This document shows, in pieces, positions 10,591-22,958 of a stretch of 47,742 nt of DNA; the first letter of the stretch is position 1, and each line of letters opens with the position of its first letter. A program made the translations under genes and the position numbers. The notes under the pieces were generated by a model. The model was not told the DNA's origin. It searched no databases and saw only the letters and a list, made by a program, of their open reading frames with translations. This DNA is from Sperchopsis tessellata (lineage: Eukaryota; Arthropoda; Insecta; Coleoptera; Hydrophilidae), in contig JAWQRN010000037.1 in NCBI GenBank assembly GCA_033557685.1, forward strand, positions 1 to 47,742, in the 5' to 3' direction.

Positions 10591-13500
10591 CATAACTGGT
10601 ATAATGTTCCGTTTTCCTGGTTTTTGGTTGATTATGTGGAGCATTTCTTTGCCTACCTTGTTTTCGACTTGATTTTTTTTGAAATTCTTTCTGTATATTG
10701 ATTCACTTTTTGATTGTTGTCTGTGTTTCCCGTTTGAGGTAACGTTTAAAATGTAAGATTTTTTTAATCTGTTTAGTATAAATAATATAAGAAATTTTCC
10801 AAAGAAACACCAGTATATATATCTTGTATTTATTCAAAATGGAACACCCAATGTACTCCTCGTATACGTTTTCTTTTAATCTGTTTAGGTTTATACATTT
10901 TTTATAATTATATTGTTGTGCCATGTATGATATTATTCACACCTGCTAGTATTTGCGAATAAAATATTATTAACTGACTATTAAATTAAAACTACTTATT
11001 ACTTCTTAAATTGTAGATCAGCTAACAGGTTGATACATTTAACTTGCAGTTAAGCAGAATTACCAACATACATTTCCCACCATATCTTGCACCAGTCATC
11101 GTATTATTATAGTTGAACTACTCTGGGTAGTAGCACTGACTAGCATACAAAAGACCTAAATTACATGGAAATTTTGCTTTTAACTAAAGAATAAGGTTAA
11201 AGTACAAAGAAAGGCACAAAGCTAAACAAATTTGAACTATATGTATTTAATACTTTTATAATAAAGCATTTACATAGAAAACGAATATAAAAAAGTGCAT
11301 TACGCTATTATAATCTAGAAGCTAGACAAAGGAATGTAACAATAATATACTTTATAACTTTTGTAACGTACTATTCTATATATAAGTTTCAATTTGTATA
11401 CAATTTGCCATAAATAAATAATTTTTTAATAAAATAATCGTATCATTAAATAACTATTGTACAAATCTACATAATATAATTGCCTCTGTATTTATACATT
11501 AAGGTCTATTACAGCTTTTATCAGCTGAATCTTCTCTATATAATATATAAACTCGAAAAAATATTCAACGTTAATTACAGTGCGCATAAAGCACCCGAAA
11601 AATACTTTGGTTTACCAATGTTTATTATATTATTGACTATACATGGTATTTATGAATTAATTTTTGATCTTCAAGATTCTATTTTTTTAAAGTAAAACAA
11701 ACCTTTACCTTGTCCGAAATTGTGACTACAAAAAGTAATCTCTAGTAATGATTGAAAGGACTACATTATACAACAGTACGTAAGGTGATATCAAATAACT
11801 AAGCAGTCATTAGTTATGAAAATAATAGAAATACTTAAGATACACTTGTCAACCCTTTCTCTTCTTTCATCTATACAACTGAAACTTGATCATAAGTGTG
11901 ACCAAACGAGAACTGATTTTTAGAAACTTCTTGGTTGCAAACTTACAACACCATTTTGGTTTGAAAAAAAAAAATACAGCCAGAGCATCTACTGATCAAT
12001 TGCAAAATCAAATTTCTTGGTAAATAATGATAAATGATCAGAACAAAATGTAAATTTAAAGAAGGGTAAGACTATCTTCTTTGAGACACAGCTTGAATGT
12101 GTCATTTTAGCAAAAAAACATTGAATCAACAATTCTTTTTATTCACAGCTTTTGGAATCTGTTCAGAATTGTGTTTAGATCAGTGATGTAAAATGCGCCG
12201 CAAGACCGAATTAAAAGTTTTGTGGCCCCTTACGCACTTGAAAAATACTAGTATTTTTTTACAATATTTAGTTAGTACATCGAAAGATAATCATTTTAAA
12301 TATTATTTCTGATTTGACTAATAATGTATCAATATTCTATATAAAATTCACTTTTTCAACCACAACTAAAAAAATTTCATAGAATATTTCAAAAATACAT
12401 GGGAGGCCCACTGTGTGTGTAATATTCTGAAACTACAATTATTATTCAAAGAAAAAATTCTAGATTTTGAAGGCAAAAACATATTTTTCAAAACTTTTTG
12501 CGTAACCTCATTGATCTGTAGTATAGTAAAGAATAATAAAATTCAAGAAAATAAGTTGAATTTCTACAACTGTTTCTCGAAAGAATCTTATCTAAATTTG
12601 ATAGAAAATGTACCGGTGTGTTCATGTTTGTTTGGAAGTACTTAAGTTTTGACTAAATGTTTTCACTCTGACAAGTCAAAAAATGGTGTTAAAAAAATGG
12701 AATTTCATGACAGATAAAAGAAATATCCAAAAACCTGTAGGACATTTTCATCTTTAATATGTAAAATAAAAAAGTATTAATTCTTAAACGAGTAAAATTT
12801 TTTCAATTACAAAAACATTATTTTGCAAAATTTACAGCATCGTTTCTCATAAAAAAATATATATATAAAAACCTTATATCCTTCATTGTATTTCATTTGC
12901 CTTTATATTTTTTCATCTTTGTTCTCTATTGGTGCATGATAAAGTCACCTTAATGAAACTGAACAAATCAGTTCACAGATCAAAATCTTGGAAGTAATTT
13001 TACGACTAAAACCACATTCATAAAACCATCAAATTTATGTTTAAAATAACAATTACTAAAGTATGTTCTTATTACAAATTAATTTATTTTCATTTTGTTA
13101 ATGTGACTCTTGATTAAAAAGAAAATTTCTATGCAGACCCTTCATACATAAACATACATACATCACTGGTCTAGACCTAACGAAAAACTATACCCTACGA
13201 AGCTTATTTTAGGTGTAAAAGGACTACCCAGGTTTCACTAAACATGAGACCTCACATATTCAAAATAGACTCATCCAATATTCAATTAATGCATTAACAA
13301 CAGAAATCAATGGGTGGCTTACACATTTTTTTGTAATTGCAAACCTTACAAGTCCATAACTCACTTATATATGCTCACGTGAAAATATACCAAATAGTTG
13401 CTTAAATAAGTACTACTAAATTCCATCACTTATTTTAAAGAACAGATAAGAAATACTAAGTGTTGTCTGCTTTATAAAAGCTATCATTGACCAGGTTCGA

Positions 13501-13798
13501 AATGTACTGGTGCACAGAAGAGTTACGGAGCAAGGTGATTTAATCTTGATTTGTCACTTTTGATAATACTTAATGGAAATTATAAATGAGAGATAGAATA
13601 AAATCATCATTACCTTTTATGCTATTTGATTAATTAACAAATCCTAAATGCTTGCCTAAATTTTCTTGGATAATGCAATGCCATTCTAAAAAGGAACATC
13701 GTAAATGTTAAATTTTAAATCTATAACAAGCCGCCCTATAAGATGAACTTGCAACATACCTTGTATAAATCAAAAGAAAAAAGGTGTGTTAGAACTTA
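10591..13798. other. Intergenic, AT-rich, no gene seen
   Basis: Short unrelated open frames only, with long A/T tracts. Part of 12180-12260 and 13140-13260 is less AT-rich and could be old repeat, but nothing is recognisable. Confidence 0.5.
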
Positions 13799-13892
13799 TA
13801 GACTTACATCAATTTCATCGGCAAATTCTAAGATTTCTAAGGCAGCTTCATTACTCATACTCAGCACGGTTCTAGACTCGGGAGATCTATGC
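13799..13892 (-). CDS. Orphan coding-like exon of unknown gene
   Basis: On the minus strand an acceptor-like TTGTAG ends near 13893, and the following bases read HRSPESRTVLSMSNEAAL then EILEFADEID, stopping at a consensus donor (GAT|GTAAGT, about 13799). The acidic, helix-like, non-repetitive composition differs from the surrounding AT-rich translation and looks like conserved protein sequence. I do not recognise the protein. No neighbouring exon was found, the pyrimidine tract before the acceptor is poor, and it lies about 9 kb downstream of the Nak stop on the same strand. It could be an exon of another gene whose remaining exons are short or degenerate, or a chance frame. Confidence 0.4.
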
Positions 13893-13937
13893 CTACAAGC
13901 TTGCATAGAATGTGTTTTGCCATGCATATATAGTTGA

Positions 13938-14559
13938 ATTGGAGCAAACCAACATTAGTCTTAAACTATGATCTTTCTAGAACATATAATCTTGTTGAGT
14001 TTTATAAAGTGCAAGATGTCCCTGTAGATTTAAGATCGTACATTAGTGGCAGGACTCATACTGAAGATTAATAATGGAAACTGGTGAGATTGGGTTTTAT
14101 CGTCTGGTAAATGTGTGTCTATTAGTAGTATGATGTCATAACTATGAAATCACTTTGACTTAAACGCATCGACTTTTTAGCGGTGTAGTTATTCTTGACT
14201 TCACCCCAGAGATAATATTGCCAGCGATGTGTGATGATATAATGTCTATATTTTAAACCTTTCGAAATAATAATCTTAATTTGGTAATGCTTGATAAGCA
14301 CAAAACAATCTAAAAAGTTGGATTCCTGACAAAGATGACCAAACAATTATAGATGCTAATTAATTTACACATTTCATCTATCCTAACAAGGTTTGGAAGC
14401 TTTCCATTGTTTATTAGAGAAGTCTCCGAAGAGGATCTGCATTTGTTGAAAGGTAAACATAAAAGGAATCTGAACTAGTCATGGGGTAAACAGTTATTTT
14501 CGTGGAACTTCAAGCAAAACAGTCTCATTAAAAGTACAGTTGAAAACAAACTTTTGTAA
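13938..14559. other. Intergenic, nothing seen
   Basis: No open frame or repeat I can identify. Bases from about 14480 may be the 3' untranslated part of the LINE relic that starts next. Confidence 0.5.
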
Positions 14560-15765
14560 TCATCGAGTCACCGCTTTTGGGATCTTCCCACACTTCGCTT
14601 TTGGTTCCCATGTACAAGCCCGTTTGTCCATTTCCCACTGTCCTGTCTAGCCAAATGTCCCACCCATTGCCATTTCATATCCAGTATCTATTGTACTATG
14701 TCTGTTACCCTCGTTCTCTGTCTTATCTCTTCGTTGGGTATCCTAGCACTAAGACTTAACCCAAGTATAGCTCTTTCCATAGAGTGTTGATTAACTTGCA
14801 AACAGATCGCTCCTTTTTTAGCTAAGGTAACAGTTTCCAGACCGTAGATGGTGACTGGAAGACACATTGGCTGTAAGTTTTCAGTTTCAGGCTGATGGGG
14901 ATATCTTTATTTCGAAAGATGAAGTTTAATTTATAAAATGCGGCCCAGCTTAAAGGTAACCTTCTGGATATCTTGGCTTGCTAGTTTTCTTTACCTGGTT
15001 TGATGATAGGTATATGTATTCATTTACAGCTCAATTCTCTTATTATTGATTACAAGATTTTGTATAGTTCATGAGTCATGATTTTTGTTTGACTTCTATT
15101 CATTTGCAATCGCACTCTCACTGATGCTTATTCTAGTTATTCTAATGTATCTATATGCTCCGTAATATCACTACTAATAATAATGATGCCGTCTGCAAAA
15201 CGAAGATGCATCAAATGAGTGCCATTGACATTTATGCCTTTATTTTCCCATTTTTAGTTTTTAAATATATCCTCTAGATATATCCTTGTCGCACTCCTCT
15301 TCTAACATGCACCTTCTCTGCCATTAGTATTTCCTTGATTTTAATATGTAAAGTTCCCGTTTCATATATGTGTTTTAGTATAACTATATATCGGTGGTCA
15401 ATTCTAGAGTTTTTCAAGGCTTCTACAACTGTAAATATTTTCCAAGAAGTCAAATGCTTTTTGGAAGTCGACAAAAGCCAAAGATAGAGGGACGTTGCAT
15501 TCTGTAGTTTTTATATGTGTTTTAGTAGAACTATATAGGTGGTCAATTCTAGCGTTGTTCAAAGCTTCTATAACTGCAAATATGTTCCAAGAAGTCAAAT
15601 ACTTTTTGGAAGTCGACAAAAGCCAAAGATAGAGGGATGTTATATTCTGTGGTTTTTTCTATAAGCAGTCAAAGAGTTTGCATGTGATCCACCGTACTAA
15701 ACCCTTTGCGGAAGCCTGCTTGCTCTACTGGTTGATATAAGTCGAACCAGTTATTGAGTCTCTTT
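14560..15765 (-). mobile_element. LINE reverse-transcriptase relic with internal 147-bp tandem duplication
   Basis: Reading from 15765 down on the minus strand gives VEQAGFRKGFSTVDHMQTL, LSLAFVDFQK with AFDFLE, ARIDHLY, IYETGTLHIKIKE, VHVRRGVRQGY, LRFADGI (the FADD box with the second Asp changed to Gly), then MERAILGLSLSARIPNEEI, KWQWVGHLAR and KRSVGR. This is the full order of RT plus C-terminal blocks of insect endonuclease-RT type LINEs. Between RRGVRQG and the FADG box the SPKLF block is deleted, and several frameshifts are present. The segment with KAFDFLE and RIDH occurs twice in tandem. Confidence 0.82.
15366..15659. repeat. 147-bp tandem duplication, two copies
   Basis: Bases 15366-15512 recur at 15513-15659 with a few substitutions (both begin ATATGTGTTTTAGTA and contain GGAAGTCGACAAAAGCC). 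The duplication repeats the same RT segment in frame. Confidence 0.85.
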
Positions 15766-18700
15766 GTAACGAACTAAATAACTTTATTACATTATATGTC
15801 TCAACTACTTAATACTTTTTGGATCAATTTTTTTAGTTCAAATATTTATTTTAAAGTCTAATAAACAAGTATATTGATAATTTTCAATATCAATTATATA
15901 TAATTCCAGTGTATATTTAATTACAAGAAATGTGAACTATAAATTCGTTATATTAGGCAGTCATATTATTATATTATATTCTGGAACGAGAGCTTTTCAT
16001 TTTTCTTTTGCAGTTCATTTCAACACATATTTTTGTAGCGCAAGGAGTTTTCTGTTTTCTAAAAATGGGTAGTTTCTTGACGTTTAATTTAAGAATAGTT
16101 CTTTTTAAAAAACTGTTTAAAAAAAAAGTTATGTTCTCTTTTTCCCACCAATAATCTGAACTAATACGATATAAAAGACAAATGCTATATTCACATTAAT
16201 AAATTTGTTGTGTTAAACAAAAGTGATTAGGGAAGTCTTTGTGGTACACATCTTCTAGGAAGGACTTTTAACTGTGGGTCCAGTGTATTGCAGATAAATG
16301 AAGACCACGTGCAAATAAAAGAGTCCAATTTCAGATGGATGAGTCAAAATTTCCAGATGTAGTATCCTAATCCGTGGCAGGTGATTGGCAACGGAAGCGG
16401 AAATAAGCCTTTGTTAAATAAACAAAAAAAAAGGAACTTGACTTGAGTGCATACTACAACTGTTGAAAAAATTTTATTTTAAAGATTGAGGAAGAGATGA
16501 TGATGAAAATTTATCAACAGCTAACAAGGTTAGGAATTATGGAAACTTGTAATAAATTATGAAAATGTAACATTAATCAATTATGTATTAATAAATAAAC
16601 TGTATAAATTTTGTAATCGGAATTTTCTAATACTATTTTTAATTACATTATTGTTAACTATTCTTTAATGCAAAAATATTTTGTAAAAAAAAAATGCTTT
16701 GCAATAATATTAGATTCAGAAATGGACGGACTATAAGTACTAATATTCGACCCATTATTGTTTTTAGCACATTACAAATATTTCTCACTATCATTATTTT
16801 ATTTACTGTTAATTTTTTCAGCGTTAATTCTTATGGACGTACGTTATTCGTTGATATTCATCTATTATGTCGATAGAGAAACTATTACTTTAAATTTTAA
16901 CATCTATTAAGACCAATAATTAATTCTGGTAAATAGGTAAACTGTGATGAGAACTTGTAAATGAATATCCGAAGTGCGTTGTTATTGTTTGTTTTACAGA
17001 CTAGCAATCGTTAAAAGGTATTATAAAAGGCACCTAAATTTATTACATTGACTATAAGTAGATTTTTAAACAGGGTTTGTGTATTTTTATATTATAACGG
17101 AAGTGTTATAGTTATTTTCATTATTAATTAGAAGGTGTCTGGCTTTTGGTGCTACCAAAAATTTAGATTACAATATTCAAGCTCGTCAATAGCCAAATCC
17201 TATAACTTTAAACTACTTTTTAAGCATACAAGAATATATTTTCTAATAAAATTTTTATACTGTCACAAGTTCAAAACTTGTATATTTTAAAAACATATTG
17301 TTTTTTTTTGTGATTTGACTGCCTTATTAATAGTTTTGGTAATATTCAAAAAACCATTTAATCCTGAGTTTATAAATTATGAACAATTTTAAAATAACTC
17401 TTCGTGGAGTAATATATGTTAATAACAATAAATAATTGAGGTTGTCTGTATATTAGTTGGTATACAAGGCAATTTTCACAATATTAATTAGATTTAAAAT
17501 TTAGCTAAGCAAAAATAAACAATATTTCCTTCATAAAAGGTAACAACAAGAATTAGCTATTTATTGTTTTCAATTATTTTACAATTAGGGCATAGCATGT
17601 TATGATAAGTCAGTTTGATGTAATTTGATTTTTTCTTCAAATCAACTTGATCATCTTGATCAAGTTTGATTTGTTCAATTGGCAAGAATTTAAGATATCA
17701 GAACTGTTTTATTAATGTATTACTTCTTTATTCCATAAATACATACAAACATATATTTTCTTACTTTGACTAAAATTGTTTCCCTTCTAAAACATTAATT
17801 TTAAATATTCAGAAGAGGATAGTATTAACTGTAACATGTCACATATTTATTGGAAAGATCATATTCCTATCACCAGAAATCCACTAATTTTAGTGTAGTA
17901 TTTTTAATTTCAAAACACAATTCTAAATACATTTTAGCCAACAATAAAAGGATTAAATGTTTCATTTTCATGGTTTAAGTTTAAATGGTTCTCAGAATAT
18001 TTCCACTTGATCGTACTGGTACATACAGTATTGTCTAATTCATCGTTCACATAAGCAAACAACATTAAATAAAATAATAAAAAAAATGTGTGACATTTAT
18101 ATGATTTTGAAAAGTTTATTTTATGCATTTCTAAGATGGAGTTTACTTGAAACGACTAAACCGTGTTTTTTCAAATGCCAAATAAGACACTAGTTTTATT
18201 TGTAAAATGATGAAAAATATACATTTTATACAGTTTCTCCTTTTGTTATAATATATATTTTGTTAATAAATGTAATAATTAGAATCAATTATTTTCGTAT
18301 ATTGTTGGGGTATGTAAACCTTACAATTTGAAAAACCGCTTCTTTCACAATCACTGATCTTAACACCCAGTTTGACAAGATAGTTTGCAGACCCCATCTA
18401 AACTACGATTGCAACTACACCTTAGAAACCAATTTTTTGTTTTATTTTAAATATTTAAGAAATAGACTGACAAAATAATTTGATGAGAGTTTGTATTGAG
18501 GACCACCTTTTTAAATTATTACAAACATCTAAGCGCCTATGTCATTCAAAAATTATTTCAATTATGCATATCGCCAGAATTATAATTCTCGCATATACTA
18601 TATATAATGTCAACCTATTAGTATCAAGACACCTGAAGCCTGTATCATTTTGTTTAAATTAAAATATTCATTATATAATTTAATAACAATTTTACTGGTA

Positions 18701-19259
18701 TTATTTTAAAATGACAAAACATAAAAATTGTATAAATAATATAAATATATATTACAACGAAAAAAAAAAACATATATTACAACTAATAAAACATCAAGAA
18801 CATCAATATAATATTTTTATAAAACAGTTACCAAATAGCTGCTAAGACAACAAAATCTTACCTAAATTGAATACAGTCAATAGGTACAAGGGAAGTTCAA
18901 GGTTTTCAGATTTTGAAAAACCAAATACAGTGGAAAGTTTTAAACGAATAAAATGTCTATTATATCATACATTTCACCATCAGAATGTATAGCCAAATAA
19001 TGATGACACTAGCAGTAGGAATGGTTTAGAAAATGCACTGGAATGTGTTTCCTAGGCTGCCAAATTCATACTAAACATTAGCATAAAATACATGTATCGT
19101 AAAATAATCACTACCACATTTGGAAATTACCCTTTAACATAAAATTGCAGAGAAAGTCTACATCTGGTATTCAAATTTTCACTCGTTCTGTACATATATA
19201 GCTGTAGACAGCGAGTGGAAACACCAATCAGGTCATTTAGTTCTTGGGACAAAATGATT
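15766..19259. other. Intergenic, AT-rich; one hairpin, no gene supported
   Basis: Bases 16200-16430 are less AT-rich and one plus frame reads INEDHVQIKESNFRWM, which looks protein-like but I cannot place. A hairpin of 16-17 bp lies at 17638-17673. Elsewhere only short random open frames occur. Confidence 0.45.
17638..17673. repeat. Near-perfect palindrome (hairpin)
   Basis: CAAATCAACTTGATCA, three-base loop, then its complement with one extra base. It contains two TGATCA sites. Isolated in AT-rich intergenic DNA. Confidence 0.8.
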
Positions 19260-19912
19260 ATTTTGCGATGTGCGTTTTTTTTTTAGTTACCCGTTCCGGG
19301 TTACCAGATTTAAAATCGAGGAGGACACATATATTATATTTGTGTAGGTGGCGGGCAGGTAGACACAGTTATTTCAGAGTCGCTAAATTGTAACGGTAAC
19401 ACCCAGTTTCTTTTACGTATGAACGCGCTTCTTCGTCACTGTTACTATCAAATTGTGGCACATCATTATCACTTGAATAAATTATCAGCAAAAATTTCAT
19501 CATCACTCTCATAATTTTAAGAAACCATTTTTAATTTAATAAAATTGAAAAACAAATACTATACAAATTATTTTGAAAAATAGTCTTTTAACTGTACAAT
19601 TGGATGTTACGATTAAACTGAACTATTTACTGTAAAAACCACTTTACCTACCCTGTATTCTAGAAAGCCCTACGTGACGACATGAATAGAATGAGCAGAA
19701 AGGGGCTAACGAAGAAATTAAACAAGGCGGGATATCTGTGCAAGATAACTGGTAGGTATCTGGTTCTAGGAATAACTTTTAAGAGAATTATATTAGTACC
19801 TTACCTGTTCTTAACGTAGATCCTACGCAAAAGGTATTAATACCTGACCCGCCTTTCGACGTTTGTCAACGGTACGTGGTATTAAACCTTTCCCGCAGAC
19901 AATGTGTTAACA
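19260..19912 (-). mobile_element. Possible piggyBac-like DNA transposon remnant
   Basis: On the minus strand, starting at 19910, the sequence begins TTAACACATTGTCTGCGGG; TTAA is the target of piggyBac elements and GC-rich ends follow in that family. Near 19390-19480 the same strand reads SSDNDVPQFDSNSDEEARSY, an acidic Ser/Asp/Glu-rich stretch like the N-terminus of piggyBac transposases. No DDE core is present and no second TTAA-bounded end was found. A short palindrome (GTTACCCGTTCCGGGTTACC) lies near 19286-19305. The assignment is tentative. Confidence 0.35.
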
Positions 19913-22384
19913 ACACGGACCAAATATGTATTTCATGTTAACTGATGGTTTGTGTTATACATTTCCCCTTTAAATGATTTTCACTGTACATTTGATTTAA
20001 TAGTTATATACATGTAAATATATCACCACATACACATACCAAATATATCTACCACATACAGTATTATAGTGTAAAAATTCAAAATACTAATATTTTCGAT
20101 GAATCTAAAAAGGAATGATTAGTATGGAATAACAGAATAATGCATTTGGTACATTTTGATCATGATTTTTAAAGGTCCTTAACATGAACATTTTCAACAT
20201 TGATCCTTACATTAGGATAATAATCCCAAAAATGTATACAAATTTTAGGAACATTAAGTTCCAAATATTAAGAAAAAAAAAAATGTATTCTAATTAAACA
20301 AGTAAAACATAACAATGAATAAAACAAATAAACCCACGGCACAACGACACAGTTAAACAACATCATTCAAATATTCAAAAAACAAATACTATGACTTGTT
20401 CGATAGTGAATCCTTAACTGCTGTTTTAATTCTCCCTAGAGGTGGAATGTACCTGGTAGTTTATTGTACACAGAAACACCAGCATAAACTGGTGATTTTT
20501 CATAAAAACAGTCTATGCCTAGGAATCTCAAATTGTTATTTGTGCTATCAACCGTTGAAACGTTTTAACTGATTAACTAACCAAAGTCAACCTTCTATAA
20601 TCAGTCTCCAGTTTAGAACATAAAAAATGGTTAGAAACCATGATCGGTTAACAACTGTAACCGGTTAAAAACCATAACTAGGTAATAACTTACATCGATT
20701 CGTTAAAAGGTAATTTTATTTGGTGGACATACATGTGACAACCTGCTTTATAAAATACTCTCTGACAGTACGCATTTTGCCAGTATACAATAGTATTTTA
20801 GCGAAGATAACGTAGATTGTTACTCTTTCACCATAATTAAAGTTTTGGTATTCCATAAGTCATGGTGATTAACTTTCCACAGCTTTTAATGAATCACATC
20901 TTCTAATCGGCCACGGTTTTAAGAGTTTGCAGTTTTTGGACAGTCCAAAATTTGAATTGGCCTTAGTCAGAGTTAATCCTGTCCACGTTTTAATTTTTTT
21001 TAAGGGTCACCATTTGTAACTAGCTAATGCGTAGTATGTCTGCAACAGGTCAGAATAGAAAAGTTGAACTGGTTAATCGCACGCGATACAAACTCTTAAA
21101 AGTGCAGGCCACAATTAAGTAACTCACCACCATTTTCTCTTAATTATTATAACTTCCTGCATAGAAAATGACAATACATATTAGTTTAAGTGTAACAAAA
21201 CTCCTAGTTTGGTATTTAAGAAGTGTGAAATGGTTATGATGACAATAATAAGAATAATTCTAAAATTAATTTAAAAACTAGAAATATATTACATTAAAAT
21301 GTGAAGTAACCACTAATATTATTTTTTTGGAGTCTCATCTTACTGTATTATAAAATGAAAAAAAAGATGATCTTATGTAAAAATTATGGCAGTGCAATGT
21401 TTATTTTTTTCTGGAGGAACATTATTACATTCTTTCTGTAAAGTAATACAGGTTATGAGTAATACTGAAAATATGCTACTTATATAATAATAAAATTAAT
21501 CATAGAGAACCGATCTTGACAGCATACTATGAATAGTAAAAATATTTTCTTTATGATTTACGGTAATACGTGTTATATCTAAAAGGGATGAAAGGATTTA
21601 TGAAAAAATCTAAAATGCACTACGATCTTCAATCATAAAACGCCGATCACATGATGTAAGGTAAGAGAAAATGGTTTTTGTATATATTGTGAAATGTAAT
21701 AGTCCAAATAAAAAGCTTTGTGGAATGTCGGACACTATAGGCAAATAGTTTGAGGTACCCTTAGATGTAATGACATTTTGAAATCTGCACTGAAAATAGC
21801 TCTTGAAGGAAATTAAATTTAGAGGTGAAAATTAAACATGCTGTATGAAAATAAGTTGTAAGTGTATTATCTTTTTTGGTGCTGATTTTTTTTTTGTTTG
21901 TGTTTTGTATTGATTTGTAATATTTTATTTGTAATTGTAATGACCTTGTATTCATATGTTTTTATATTATATATTTATCTAGATACTGACTTGTTCATAT
22001 GAACATTTATAATCTCTCTGGCCAAAACTATTGCAGACCATGATGATTCTTTGAAAGAATCGAAAATTATTATTATTTTTGGTTACATCAATAATAACTT
22101 TGTGTTTTGCTGTCAAATTCTTTTACAGTCATTTAAATTAGAGGTGAGAACTTCGAAAGATGAGAAAACATAATAAAATTAAATGAAAAGGTGTAATGTT
22201 ATATCCTAGTTGTAAACAAGTATTCTTTGGCAATTTTAGTTATAGAAAGCAGATAAAAGACAATGGAATGTTAGATTAAAAATATGTTTGTATTAAATAT
22301 ACCAAATACATTTTAAAGGAATATAAGAGAACCTTGCACTAACATATCCCGTTGTGCATAAATAAAATGATATAATTCAGTAAA
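19913..22384. other. Intergenic; imperfect inverted repeat at 20860-21140, no gene
   Basis: Bases 20915-20940 and 21088-21115 are inverted copies around CAAACTCTTAAAA, with weaker matching outward (20862-20882 against 21118-21138), suggesting an old foldback or MITE. The rest is AT-rich without recognisable frames. Confidence 0.45.
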
Positions 22385-22756
22385 TATCTTCAGGTGTTCT
22401 GAGAGATAATCGTATGTTGGCTTTTATTTTTACCAACATTTCGTCCACTGATGCAGGGGACATTATTAAGACATAGCTCTTAAAAGTGTTAATTGTTAAC
22501 TGCCATTTAGCCCTGAAAAGTACTAGGTGTAGCTCTAAAAACTGCTAAGTATAGCCCGACATGTAGCTCTCTGACGTGCTAGTCATAGAATAATATAATA
22601 ATATTCTATGACTAACAAACTTTCTAGAACTGGTCGGCACCTGCACCTAGTACTTTTCAGAGCTACATGGCTTGATAATGTCCTCTGCAACAGTGGATGA
22701 AACATCGGCAAAAAGAAAAGCCAACACACGGTTATCTCCTGGAAAATCTGAAGATA
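22385..22756. mobile_element. Foldback repeat element (family A), two inverted arms
   Basis: The left arm begins TATCTTCAGG and the right arm ends CTGAAGATA. Both arms contain the same blocks in opposite order: TGTTGGCTTTT, a CCNACNTTTCNTCCACTG-type core, GGACATTAT(C/T)AAG, and GTAGCTCTNAAAAGTGCT-like units. The centre at about 22580-22614 is a palindrome (TAGTCATAGAATA and its complement). A solo arm of the same family lies at 41342-41550. It sits about 60 bases beyond the Nak poly(A) signal. No coding capacity. Each arm holds a hammerhead-like core. Confidence 0.8.
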
Positions 22757-22813
22757 AAAAGATATATTTTAAAGTTGTTATAAATTTCTAAAATACTTAC
22801 ACAAGAAATTTGC

Positions 22814-22819
22814 TTTATT
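22814..22819 (-). terminator. Candidate poly(A) signal of Nak
   Basis: AATAAA on the minus strand 140 bases after the Nak stop codon, giving a short 3' UTR that would end just before the foldback element. Confidence 0.5.
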
Positions 22820-22958
22820 CAAGGTTTTTGGCATTTTCTTCAAAAAAAAAAAACTTGAACTTGACTTGTATAAAATTACATCTTAAACTAAATAGGGAAC
22901 AAAATCAATCAAAATCCTTAATACTTTTGTAAACGGATTTACTTATGAGAGGTTTTCC

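Noticed and set aside
13490..13530. GGTTCGAAAT resembling a tRNA T-loop
   Set aside because: No matching T-stem, acceptor stem or anticodon arm around it.
16200..16430. Frame reading INEDHVQIKESNFRWM
   Set aside because: Protein-like but short, interrupted by stops, and not assignable to a gene or element.
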